Assembly (NCBI GenBank): GCA_025800435.1
Contig: JAOXRV010000564.1
Coordinates: 1 to 21,127 of the forward strand
Reading direction: 5' to 3'
DNA length: 21,127 bases
From: Cellvibrionaceae bacterium
GTDB taxonomy: Bacteria; Pseudomonadota; Gammaproteobacteria; Pseudomonadales; Cellvibrionaceae
Shown here: in pieces, positions 7,361 through 15,172 of the stretch
Numbering within the stretch: position 1 is the first letter of the stretch
How the letters are laid out: every line of letters begins with the position of its first letter
The notes under the pieces: model-generated
The model's database searches: none
What the model was told of the DNA's origin: nothing
Seen by the model: only the letters and a program-made list of their open reading frames with translations
Made by a program: the position numbers and the translations under genes

Positions 7361-9010
7361 ATGTCTTACCCTAAATACGGTTCACTGAGAATGTTGATTG
7401 TCGATGATTTCGACAATTTTCGGGTGACCGTAGCCAAATTAATGCAGTCCCTCGGTGTGCCCACCGTGGATATGGCCCTTAATGGGGTACAGGCGATTAA
7501 AGCCTGCCGCTCGCGTCGTTACGATGTTGTGTTTTGCGATTTTAACCTGGGCCAAGGTAAAAATGGCCAACAGGTTTTGGAAGAGTTGCGCCAGGAGGAG
7601 TACCTATCGCCCACAGGCTTATTTGTGTTTGTCTCGGCCGAATCCAGCCGCAGCGTGGTTTTGGCGGCAAACGAATTTGAGCCCGATGGTTATATCACCA
7701 AGCCCATCACCGCCAAGGCCATTCAGCAGCGTATAGATCGCCTACTGGTTCAGCGCGAGGAGCTGCTGCCGGCACTGCGCGCGATGGAAGACAAAGACTA
7801 TGAATCCGCCATCGAACAGTATCGTGAGTTGATCGCTGCGGGCAGCCGCTATAGTAATATCTGCCAAAAACGGCTGGGTGAGCTCTATTTAATCACCGAC
7901 AACTACACCGCGGCCGAGCAGCTGTATCAAGAGATTTTAGAGAAACGCCGGGTCGATTGGGCCGTGGTGGGCCTGGCCCGAGCCCAACAGGCTCAGGAAA
8001 ACTGGGATGACAGCGCCAAAATGCTGCGCGATATTATTCTCGAAAACCCCTTGTGTATGTCGGCCTATGATGCCTTAGCCGACGATTATGAACAGCGCGG
8101 CGATACCATGGGCTTGCAGCAGCTGCTGCAAAAATCGGTAAAAATGTCGCCCCTATCCCTAAGTCGCAATCGCCAGCTGGCCGATGTGGCCTTAAAAAAC
8201 AACGATACCCTAGTCGCCGCCAATAGCTTTCGCAAACTCGTGCGCCTGGGCAATAACTCCTGCAACGATGAGGTGGGCAACCATTTGCAATACGGTCGCA
8301 CCGCCGCCGCCCTGGCCGACAGTGAGCCGGAAGAAGGGCGAGAAGTCCTGCGTGATGCGCTGCTCAATATTGAATCGCTGGATAGGCGTTTTGAGCTGAC
8401 CGAGGACGAGAAAATTCAGGCCGGTCTGATCGAGTCACGTATCTTTTCTGCCCAGGGTAATAAAAAGCGCGCCAAGGAAGCCCTGCAACAAATGGAAGGC
8501 TTTATGGGGGCCGGTGGCCGTCGGCAGGAGTTTGAAACCGAGTTGGATCGAGTCTATTCGTTGTTTGCCTTGGGCGAAAATACTCGCGCCCAACAGTGTT
8601 TGCAAGATTTGGTGCGCCTGTATGAAAAAGATCAACAGGCTCTGGGCAAGCTCGATATCTTACTGGACGAGCCTGCCAGTGAAGAAAACCGGGCCAAGGT
8701 TAAAGAGATCAACCGCGAAGGTATTAGCTTTTACCGCAACCATCAGTATGAAGATGCGATCACCTGCTTTTTACATGCGCGCCAGCTATTCCCCAACCAC
8801 GTGGGTATTATGCTTAACTTGGTGCAGGCCTATACCGGCCATATCAAGGCTTTTGGTTTTAACTCCGAGCGGATGAAGCAATGCGAGGGAACTCTGGCCC
8901 TGGTTGAGTCCCGTGTGGAGGTGGGCCACGCCCAGTTTGAACGCTTTCGTCAGCTGAGAGATATTTGTCGAACCATCAGCCAGGGCGGGCGCCGCACAGC
9001 GCTGGACTAA
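7361..9010 (+). CDS. Response regulator: receiver domain plus TPR repeats
   Basis: A 549-residue cytoplasmic protein. Residues about 10-135 are a CheY-like receiver with the acidic pair D15-D16 (MLIVDDFDN), the likely phosphorylated D60 (VVFCDFNLG), S92 and the K114-P115 switch pair. The rest is helical repeat: TPR-like units are clear near 140-290 (for example YESAIEQYRELI, YTAAEQLYQEIL) and again near 455-500 (YEDAITCFLHARQLFPNH). There is no DNA-binding or enzymatic output domain, so signalling probably runs through protein contacts. The ATG at 7361 has only a weak purine-rich site (GAG at 7349-7351). The next gene, 23 bases downstream, encodes a kinase-like protein that is its likely partner. 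The physiological input is unknown. Confidence 0.85.
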   Translation: MSYPKYGSLRMLIVDDFDNFRVTVAKLMQSLGVPTVDMALNGVQAIKACRSRRYDVVFCDFNLGQGKNGQQVLEELRQEEYLSPTGLFVFVSAESSRSVVLAANEFEPDGYITKPITAKAIQQRIDRLLVQREELLPALRAMEDKDYESAIEQYRELIAAGSRYSNICQKRLGELYLITDNYTAAEQLYQEILEKRRVDWAVVGLARAQQAQENWDDSAKMLRDIILENPLCMSAYDALADDYEQRGDTMGLQQLLQKSVKMSPLSLSRNRQLADVALKNNDTLVAANSFRKLVRLGNNSCNDEVGNHLQYGRTAAALADSEPEEGREVLRDALLNIESLDRRFELTEDEKIQAGLIESRIFSAQGNKKRAKEALQQMEGFMGAGGRRQEFETELDRVYSLFALGENTRAQQCLQDLVRLYEKDQQALGKLDILLDEPASEENRAKVKEINREGISFYRNHQYEDAITCFLHARQLFPNHVGIMLNLVQAYTGHIKAFGFNSERMKQCEGTLALVESRVEVGHAQFERFRQLRDICRTISQGGRRTALD

Positions 9011-9033
9011 ACCGGCCGCAAGAGAATGTTGTG

Positions 9034-9708
9034 ATGATTAAACAGAAACTAGATTTTAGCCAGATTCTGGCGCTGGATTTACAGGATATCAAAAGCTCAC
9101 TCAGTGTAATGCTCAGTTCGCTGGAGGTAATCAACGATTCGGTGCAGGATGAAAAGCAGCAAAATGCCCACACCAGCCTGTGCTATGAGGTGGCGCGCAT
9201 TAATGGCGAGCTGTTTCAATTACAAACCCTACACAAATACGCCCAGGGCGATTTAGTGCCGCAGATTGATGGCTATTATGTGATGGATATATTTGAGGAG
9301 CAACTGGCCAATTGTGATATGCTGTTTCGCAGCCGCAAAATAGAAGTCGAACTTGACTGCGACCCGGATTTGCGCGGCTATTTTGACGCGGAGCTGATAG
9401 GCGGCTTGGTGTATAAATCCCTGGTAAACTGCTCTCGCTACAGTCGCAAGCGTATCAAGCTTTCGGCCTGGATCAATGAGGCTGGGCTGTTGATCCGCTT
9501 GGCCGATGACTCCCCCGGCTACCCACAATTTATTATCAATGCCTCTAGCAGCCGGGTATTACCCGAGCAATTTAGCGGCACCGCGTTGGATTCTTTTTGC
9601 TCTCAAATAATTGCCCTCAGCCACCACCGCGAAGGCGAGCGCGGATACTTGAGCCTAAGCAATGGCGGCGAGCTCGGGGGCGGTGTGTTGGATATTTGCT
9701 TACCCTAA
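9034..9708 (+). CDS. Degenerate histidine-kinase-like protein (HATPase_c, no H-box His)
   Basis: A 224-residue protein resembling the DHp and ATP-binding parts of a histidine kinase, without sensor or membrane segments. The helix at about 10-35 aligns with an H-box, but LALDLQDIKSSLSVM has Leu where the phospho-accepting His should be. The ATPase-like half keeps an N-box remnant (N132 in SLVNCSRYS) and an Asp-containing G1 box (ADDSPGYP, D158 to P164) whose first Gly is Ser. The later GxGLG box is reduced to GTALD. The family's C-terminal G-rich strand (GGELGGGVLDICLP) remains. ATG 9034 follows AAGAGA; an in-frame upstream start at 8965 would overlap the response-regulator gene. It may be a regulatory partner of that protein rather than an active kinase. 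Confidence 0.68.
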   Translation: MIKQKLDFSQILALDLQDIKSSLSVMLSSLEVINDSVQDEKQQNAHTSLCYEVARINGELFQLQTLHKYAQGDLVPQIDGYYVMDIFEEQLANCDMLFRSRKIEVELDCDPDLRGYFDAELIGGLVYKSLVNCSRYSRKRIKLSAWINEAGLLIRLADDSPGYPQFIINASSSRVLPEQFSGTALDSFCSQIIALSHHREGERGYLSLSNGGELGGGVLDICLP

Positions 9709-9744
9709 GTTATCGAGCCCTGAGTGGGGGTATGCGCCGCCCCC

Positions 9745-9762
9745 AAAAAAGCCATCCGGGCT
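9745..9762 (-). terminator. Small terminator-like hairpin after the M16 peptidase gene
   Basis: Read on the minus strand, AGCC (9762-9759) and GGCT (9753-9750) form a 4-bp stem around a 5-base loop, followed directly by a run of T residues (A at 9745-9750 on the plus strand). This is short but has the layout of an intrinsic terminator 20 bases past the peptidase stop. An adjoining GC stem (TGGGGG 9725-9730 with CCCCCA 9740-9745) lies just beyond, in the gap between convergent genes. Confidence 0.35.
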
Positions 9763-9781
9763 CGGCGCAGTGCCACATTAC

Positions 9782-12703
9782 TTAAAGCTTAATAATCTCC
9801 AGTCCAGTCTCAGTGGCTTCTCGCTCGCCAGCCGGCGGGCAGATCACCACGGTAGAAGCTTTGCTTGCGTCCAAATAAGTGCGACCCACGCGCTGCAAAT
9901 CATCCAGTGTTACTTTTAAAATGCGCTGGCGAAAATCTTCGCGCACCTCGGGGCTGCGGCCGTGTAGGCGGGCGTGAAAATCTTGCTTGGCTTCACCGGC
10001 CGGCGAGCTGGGTTTATCCAGCGCGCTGATCACACCCAAGATGGCTTCCTCTAGGGCCTGCTCATCGTGTTCATGCTCGGCCAGCCACTCAAGTGCCCGA
10101 TCAAAATCGGCTAGGGTTTCGCCAAAGCGCGGGTCGCGGTAGGAATAAAAGCGGAAGGCGCCGATGTTATTGTCCTGGCTGGCACCGCCGCCGTAGGCGC
10201 CGCCCTGCTCTCGAATGGCCCGGTGTAAAAAGCCGTTGCGTAAAAAACCACCCAGTACGGTCAGTGCCGCCGCATCGGCGTGGCCCGAGGGTACAGTGGG
10301 ATAGGCCCGGGCGCAAAAGTTAACCTGGGTATTCGTGACCCAAGCTTGGCGCCGCTGTGACACGCTGTGTGGCAAACTCAGGGGCGTTTGGCCGGGTGTT
10401 TGCTGGGTTGGCCAGTGCTTGCCAAGCTGGGCCTTGTAATCGCCCATGGATTCGGCTTCACCAATTAATAAATACTGGCGTTCGGCCTGCAGCACAATAC
10501 CGTGAATGCGCGCTAGCTTGGCGGCGAATTCGGCCACTGCGCTGGGCTCGCTAAAGCTATCGTCCATGGCTTTAATGGCACTAATGCCGGCCAGGCCAGA
10601 TAGCTGGTGGGTGAGAGCGGCGGCAGGGCTGATGCCGGCACTGGCCGCACTCATCGCCAGGCTGTGGCCATTGCCGGTGACGCTCTGCTGCATGCGCGCG
10701 CGCACCTGGGCCACCAGCTCGGCCAGGCGCTGGTGTTCGTCAAAGCGCACATTGCTTAGAATATCGTCCATCAATTCGCACACCGCCGCCTGATTGCGGC
10801 CTAGGGCCTTGGCCGACAGGGTGATATAGGCATCGATCTGCTGATTGTCGTGGACACTGCCACGCACGCTGGAAAACGCGTTGAGGGCGCCTACCAGTTG
10901 TGACTGGCGCAGCTGATTTTGCAAATAATCCAGCTCGCCTACACCCAGCTCGGTCAGAGCCATACAGTAATAGGGCAGCAGTGGCAGCAGCTCCGGCTCA
11001 AGCTCAGGGGTTTTAATCACAATTTGCTGGTACACCAAACCGTTGGTGCCGCTGCTGTATTCACTCAGGCACAATTCGCCAAGACTGCTCTGCTGGGGGT
11101 GGCAGTATTTGCTTTGATCCGGCACATCGGCAATGCCCACCTTGGGTAAAATGCTGGCGTCATCCACTTGGTTTTGACGCTCAAGCAGGGCTTGGCTCTG
11201 CTCGATAATCGCTTGGGTTTGGGCGTCACTTAAGGCTGCTTTAATCTCGGCCAATTCGTCCTGTTCGGCCTGCTGTTTGGCCGCCGCCAGCTGTTTGTCT
11301 GGCGCCATGCACAGGGTCACCCGGTGGGGGTTATCCAGCAGCAGGCGCCTGGCCAGATTTTGCACAAAATCTGGCTCGGCAATTTGCGCGCGCAGTTTGT
11401 CCAGGGCCGGCTCCAGGTTCAGCAGCGCCAGCACATCGCCGCGGTGGGTGGCGGCGGTGAGGCCGGTTAAAATTAGCTGCAAACCATAGGGGTAGCTGTC
11501 GCCGCCAATTTCTCGCTGTTGCAGCTCCAACTGGTGCAAGGAGGCTTCAACTTGTTGCTGGGGTAGGCCTTCACTGGCTACTTTTTCGAGCACACCCAAT
11601 ACCAGTTGCTCCAGTGCTTCAACCTGCTCGGGCTCGCTGCCCTCGATGCCGCAGCAGAAGCTCAGCTCCAACTGCGAGTCATCCAGGCCGCACAGGGGCG
11701 AGGGCGCATTGCCCAGATCGGTAGTCTCCAGCGCCTGTTGCAGTGGCGAGGCGCTGTTGTCGAACAATAGGCTCGACAGTAACTGGGCCTCTAAGGTGGC
11801 ATCCAAATCGGTGCTGGAACCCAGTAGCCAGCTCATGACAATATGGGTCTTGGCGTTGGTATCGGCGTCTTCATCGTCGAGCGGGTAGTGGCCATTGACT
11901 CGCTGGGGCTCGCTGTAGCGGTGCTCTGGCTGTACGGCAATGGTTTTGTCCAGACGCTCAAAACGGCTTAGGGCCTGGGTTTCAAACTTTTCTTGTAGCT
12001 CGCCAGCGGGGATATCGCCAAAGGTCATAAAGATGGCATTGCTGGGGTGGTAGTGTGTTTTATAAAACGCCAGCAGCTGCTGGTAGCTGAGCTTGGTAAT
12101 CTCGCTCGGCTCGCCACCGGAGTTGTAGTGGTAGGTGCTGGTGGGGTAGAGCTTGGCGCACAGGGCCTGCCACAGTTGCGCTGGCACCGAGCTCATCGCG
12201 CCTTTCATCTCGTTGTACACCACCCCTTTGTATTCCAGCGGGCTGCTGGCATCGGCCGGCTCGGCAAACTCCAGCCGGTGGCCCTCCTGGGCAAAATCCA
12301 GCGGGTCTAAGCGTGAGAAAAACACCGCGTCCAAATACACATCCAGCAGATTGTCGAAGTCTTTCCGGTTTTGGCTGGCAAAGGGGTAGGCGGTCCAGTC
12401 AGAGCTGGTAAAGGCGTTCATAAAGGTGTTGAGCGAGCGCCGTATCATCATAAAGAAAGGGTCGCGCACCGGGTAGCGCTCACTGCCACACAGGGCGGTG
12501 TGCTCAAGAATATGAGCCACCCCAGTGGAGTCCTCGGGCACTGTGCGCAGCGCCACCAAAAACACATTTTCGCTGTTATCTGCCTCGATATGAATATGGG
12601 CGGCACCGGTCTGGCGGTGGCGGTATTCGTGTACAACAATATTTAGGGAGTCGATGGCTTGGCTGCGCAGGGCTTCAAAGGCGGGGTGGGGCTGTTGACT
12701 CAT
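9782..12703 (-). CDS. M16C zinc metallopeptidase, PreP-like
   Basis: A 973-residue peptidase of the insulinase superfamily, subfamily M16C, related to organellar presequence protease (PreP/Cym1). Such enzymes enclose and degrade unfolded peptides. The inverted zinc motif HILEH is at 64-68 and NEMKGA supplies E165; these fall at a constant offset of 40 from the human PreP ligands I recall (H104, E107, H108, E205). The C-terminal half has GGAYGGGA, which in this family supports substrate binding. No signal peptide is seen, so it is probably cytoplasmic. The frame is open up to 13063, but the extension reads through the neighbouring gene; ATG at 12703-12701 has a GAGG site about 6 bases upstream and begins MSQQPHPAFEAL, which fits the family. 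It lies 100 bases after the TapT-like gene on the same strand. Confidence 0.92.
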   Translation of the reverse strand: MSQQPHPAFEALRSQAIDSLNIVVHEYRHRQTGAAHIHIEADNSENVFLVALRTVPEDSTGVAHILEHTALCGSERYPVRDPFFMMIRRSLNTFMNAFTSSDWTAYPFASQNRKDFDNLLDVYLDAVFFSRLDPLDFAQEGHRLEFAEPADASSPLEYKGVVYNEMKGAMSSVPAQLWQALCAKLYPTSTYHYNSGGEPSEITKLSYQQLLAFYKTHYHPSNAIFMTFGDIPAGELQEKFETQALSRFERLDKTIAVQPEHRYSEPQRVNGHYPLDDEDADTNAKTHIVMSWLLGSSTDLDATLEAQLLSSLLFDNSASPLQQALETTDLGNAPSPLCGLDDSQLELSFCCGIEGSEPEQVEALEQLVLGVLEKVASEGLPQQQVEASLHQLELQQREIGGDSYPYGLQLILTGLTAATHRGDVLALLNLEPALDKLRAQIAEPDFVQNLARRLLLDNPHRVTLCMAPDKQLAAAKQQAEQDELAEIKAALSDAQTQAIIEQSQALLERQNQVDDASILPKVGIADVPDQSKYCHPQQSSLGELCLSEYSSGTNGLVYQQIVIKTPELEPELLPLLPYYCMALTELGVGELDYLQNQLRQSQLVGALNAFSSVRGSVHDNQQIDAYITLSAKALGRNQAAVCELMDDILSNVRFDEHQRLAELVAQVRARMQQSVTGNGHSLAMSAASAGISPAAALTHQLSGLAGISAIKAMDDSFSEPSAVAEFAAKLARIHGIVLQAERQYLLIGEAESMGDYKAQLGKHWPTQQTPGQTPLSLPHSVSQRRQAWVTNTQVNFCARAYPTVPSGHADAAALTVLGGFLRNGFLHRAIREQGGAYGGGASQDNNIGAFRFYSYRDPRFGETLADFDRALEWLAEHEHDEQALEEAILGVISALDKPSSPAGEAKQDFHARLHGRSPEVREDFRQRILKVTLDDLQRVGRTYLDASKASTVVICPPAGEREATETGLEIIKL

Positions 12704-12803
12704 AGAGACCTCGTGGGCCGGGCTTAATCCCGGGCGGTTATGTAGTTGGCCAGTGTTGGCCCATAGGTTTATTTTAGCGGTTTTTGCCAAGTTATTCGCT
12801 GCT

Positions 12804-13385
12804 TTATTCACCCCGGCACTGCCAACCCTGCCAGCGTTGGTTAAAGACGACAAAGGCATCGAGCAATGGTTGATACTTGTCGCCGGCCTGCTCCAGCTCG
12901 CCCAGGGCCTGGCAGCAGGCTTCCAGGGTAGACAGCTGGCCCGCTTTGGGGGCCTTGCGAATACGGTATTGCCCCTGTTTACTGATCGGGCCCCGATAGC
13001 GCGGCAATTGCTGCAAGCAGGGGTTGAGCTGCAGCAATTTATAGGTTTTGCGCCAGCTGCCATCCAGTGCGATCAGGCGCGGCGGGCGTTTGTCGTTAAG
13101 CGGCGCAGGGCTTGACTGTTCGGTCTCGGGGTAGAGCAGTAAATCCCGATAGCGGCTATTGTCCAGCTCGGCGGCCAGGCCGGCAAAGGTTTCGCCGACC
13201 CGCACTTCAATATTGCTTAGGCTCAGGGCCATTAGGTCGACACTGCCCTTGGGGTGGTGGGCTTCGCTCGGGTGCTGCAACAGCAGCAGCGGCACGCGGT
13301 TGGCCACTGTTTGGGCCAGGCTGCACAGGCAGGCCGTCAGTGGGCGCTGACAGCGGGGGCATTGTGGACGTTTGGGGCTGGCCAT
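12804..13385 (-). CDS. tapT: DTW-domain protein, probable tRNA-uridine aminocarboxypropyltransferase (TapT/YfiP family)
   Basis: A 193-residue SPOUT-related protein of the DTW family. E. coli TapT (YfiP) uses SAM to place the acp group on tRNA U47. Four N-terminal cysteines (9, 12, 19, 21 in CPRCQRPLTACLC) form the zinc-binding knuckle of the family. The signature D-G-S-W is at 108-111 (LIALDGSW), with YRIRK and STLEA further on. It is shorter than the E. coli protein I recall (about 230 residues), so the exact tRNA position is uncertain. No strong ribosome-binding site precedes the ATG at 13385. The DUF599 gene is divergent, with about 75 bases between the starts, and the peptidase gene follows on the same strand. 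Confidence 0.85.
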   Translation of the reverse strand: MASPKRPQCPRCQRPLTACLCSLAQTVANRVPLLLLQHPSEAHHPKGSVDLMALSLSNIEVRVGETFAGLAAELDNSRYRDLLLYPETEQSSPAPLNDKRPPRLIALDGSWRKTYKLLQLNPCLQQLPRYRGPISKQGQYRIRKAPKAGQLSTLEACCQALGELEQAGDKYQPLLDAFVVFNQRWQGWQCRGE

Positions 13386-13460
13386 GGGGCGCTATCGGTT
13401 CATTGCGGCAATAATTTTTGTTATCTTAACCCAATCTGAAACCAATTGATTGATAAGGCG

Positions 13461-14168
13461 ATGCAGGTGTTTAGCTTTTTTGGTGTATTAGATTTAATCG
13501 GCGTTCTGTGGTTTGCTAGCTGCTGGTTTGCCTATACCCGTTTTGCCAAGTACAAGGCCAAAAATACGCACTGTTTGGCCTCGGTCTTGCACCGCTACCG
13601 AATCGATTGGATGCAGCAAATGCTGCAGCGTGAAATACGCGTTGCCGATGCGGCCTTGATTGCCAACCTTGAGCGCCATGTCAGTTTTTTTGCTTCCACC
13701 ACCTTGCTGGTGTTGGCCGGTTTGGTCACCGCCTTGGCGGCCACCGATAAGGTGCAAATAACCCTGTCTTTATTGCCCTTTAGCACCAGTACTAGCACCC
13801 AGGAATTGGAATTAAAATTTTTAGTTTTAATCAGCATTTTTGTCTATGCTTTTTTCACCTTTACTTGGTCGCTGCGCCAGTTTGGTTTTGTTTCGGTGCT
13901 GCTGGGGGCGGCCCCAATTGCCGGGCCAGGTCAAAACCAAGCCCATCTTAATCGCTTTGCCAAATACAGCGCCAAGGTACTCGACCAGGCCGGTCACAGC
14001 TACAACTACGGCCTGCGCTCCTACTACTTTGCACTGGCCAGCCTGGCCTGGTTTATCGATGCCCGGCTTATGATGGCGGCGGTGTCTCTGGTGGTATTGA
14101 TCCTCTATATCCGCGAATTCCGCTCCTCCAGCCTTAAGGCAATGCTCAGTATCGATATTGAAAAATAA
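13461..14168 (+). CDS. DUF599 family membrane protein
   Basis: A 235-residue integral membrane protein of unknown function with the DUF599 signature near its start (FGVLDLIGVLWFASCWFAYTRFA). Hydrophobic segments lie at about 5-25, 80-95, 120-140 and 185-215, with a His/Arg-rich loop (HRYRIDWMQQMLQRE) after the first. The GAGPGQN-like stretch (IAGPGQNQAHLNRFAKY) before the last segments is also typical. The frame opens with a TTG at 13446; I chose ATG 13461 because MQVFSFF fits the family, although AAGG is only 3 bases upstream, so 13446 remains possible. It is a lone gene facing the GIY-YIG gene. A weak 6-bp hairpin (ATAAAC/GTTTAT, 14175-14191) follows the stop. Confidence 0.8.
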   Translation: MQVFSFFGVLDLIGVLWFASCWFAYTRFAKYKAKNTHCLASVLHRYRIDWMQQMLQREIRVADAALIANLERHVSFFASTTLLVLAGLVTALAATDKVQITLSLLPFSTSTSTQELELKFLVLISIFVYAFFTFTWSLRQFGFVSVLLGAAPIAGPGQNQAHLNRFAKYSAKVLDQAGHSYNYGLRSYYFALASLAWFIDARLMMAAVSLVVLILYIREFRSSSLKAMLSIDIEK

Positions 14169-14209
14169 TATCTGATAAACACAGGGTTTATTGGTGTGGC
14201 TTCGTTGTC

Positions 14210-14321
14210 GAGCCTAGTGTTGGGGGCTTACTTCTGGGGGACGCATAAACCCATCCCTGGGGCTCTCGTCCGCCATCCATGGCTCCCAAGCCCCCAGAAG
14301 TAAGCCCCCAACACTAGGCTC
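14210..14321. repeat. Perfect 31-bp inverted repeat between convergent genes
   Basis: Arms at 14210-14240 and 14291-14321 are exact reverse complements over 31 bases (beginning GAGCCTAGTGTTGGGGG), separated by 50 bases. The spacer contains its own small palindromes, CCCA/TGGG (14250-14261) and GCCAT-CC-ATGGC (14272-14283). No T-run follows on either strand, so a simple intrinsic terminator is unlikely. TCGTT occurs at 14202-14206 and 14322-14326, a possible but offset short direct repeat. It sits between the convergent DUF599 and GIY-YIG genes. It may be a dispersed palindromic element (REP or MITE-like) or a bidirectional transcript-end structure. Confidence 0.85.
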
Positions 14322-14410
14322 TCGTTAGTGCCGGTTCAAAAATGAGTGGATTTAATGAAAATACCCACCCCAAGGCTCGGCAGCAAAGGCACAAAGCCGA
14401 TTTCGCGGTT

Positions 14411-14668
14411 TCAGTAAATTGAAATTAGATCTAGTTTCTGTGCTCGACTAAGTTGTTTGATTTCATACTCACGCCGGGCGGCGCTGCGTTTGTCGTGGGG
14501 GTATTCCAACCAGGCCAGGCGCTTGGGTTTGCGGCTGTTAAAAAACTTGGCGCCGCGGCCGCTGGTGTGTTGTTGCCAGCGCCGCAGCAAGTGGTTGCTA
14601 ATACCGGTGTAGAGGGCGCCGTCTTCACACTCGATGATATAAACCCACCAGTGTTCAGTTGCGCTCAT
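14411..14668 (-). CDS. GIY-YIG nuclease-domain protein, UPF0213/YhbQ family
   Basis: An 85-residue protein consisting of a single GIY-YIG domain. The two core strands read VYIIECEDGALYTGIS (8-23), followed by LRRWQQH with the family Arg and His, GRGAKFF, and the later REYEIKQL with the conserved Glu. Family members resemble UvrC and homing-endonuclease nuclease domains, but the cellular role is not established. The ATG at 14668 has AAGGAT about 6 bases upstream and lies inside the 3' end of the J-domain gene (14-base overlap), so the two are probably coupled. Confidence 0.9.
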   Translation of the reverse strand: MSATEHWWVYIIECEDGALYTGISNHLLRRWQQHTSGRGAKFFNSRKPKRLAWLEYPHDKRSAARREYEIKQLSRAQKLDLISIY

Positions 14669-15131
14669 CCCAATCCTTTAGCAACAGTTCTTTGGCCTCG
14701 TTGAGCATGGCTGCTAAATAATCGCTGCCGCCTTGGTCGGGATGATTTTTTTGCATCAGCCGACGGTGGGCGTCAACGATATCCTGGCGCTGGTAGCCTA
14801 GCGCCAGGTTTAATAGTTTGCGCGCTTGCTGCACATCCATAGGGCCCTGATCCGCTTGTTCAGAGGGCTGCTCGGTGGCCTCGGCCTGCTTGAGTTTGCG
14901 CTGCATAAACCACAGCCCAAGCTGGCGCACAAAGGGCACCGCCATCGCCAGCAGGCCGCCAATCCAGTGCAGACGCCCGCTCAGAGCCGCTGCGACGACC
15001 ATCGCCACCAGCGCCCACAGCAGCCAATTTAGCAATAACTTTTTACGCTCGGGCTTTGGGGTGCCAACAAAGCGATTGCGCAGGTAGATGGCAAATACAA
15101 TAAGTAGGATCAGTATTAACAGGCGGGCCAT
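14655..15131 (-). CDS. Membrane-anchored J-domain protein (Tim14/Pam18-like layout)
   Basis: A 158-residue co-chaperone-like protein. Residues 3-17 are a membrane segment and 34-50 and 55-68 are further hydrophobic stretches. A charged linker follows, then a C-terminal J-domain (about 100-152) with the HPD tripeptide at 130-132 (QKNHPDQGGSDYLAAMLNEA), which normally stimulates an Hsp70 ATPase. The absence of G/F and zinc-finger regions separates it from DnaJ. The layout recalls mitochondrial Tim14 and bacterial homologues of unknown client. ATG 15131 has GAGA about 7 bases upstream; a longer frame to 15206 would overlap the cyclase gene and is unlikely. It sits 41 bases after the cyclase gene. 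Confidence 0.85.
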   Translation of the reverse strand: MARLLILILLIVFAIYLRNRFVGTPKPERKKLLLNWLLWALVAMVVAAALSGRLHWIGGLLAMAVPFVRQLGLWFMQRKLKQAEATEQPSEQADQGPMDVQQARKLLNLALGYQRQDIVDAHRRLMQKNHPDQGGSDYLAAMLNEAKELLLKDWDERN

Positions 15132-15172
15132 GGGGTTCTCGCGGTAATTTTGGCCTAATTGTGCCCTAGGCC

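Noticed and set aside
9725..9745. TGGGGG/CCCCCA stem as a terminator for the kinase-like gene
   Set aside because: It is followed by A residues, not T, on the plus strand, so it does not fit an intrinsic terminator in that direction.
12704..13063. 120-residue N-terminal extension of the M16 peptidase frame
   Set aside because: It reads through the 3' part of the TapT-like gene; a good GAGG site and family-like start exist at 12703.
14210..14321. Integron attC site
   Set aside because: The arms lack the GTTRRRY/RYYYAAC core pair and there is no integrase or cassette array; both arms match perfectly, unlike attC sites.
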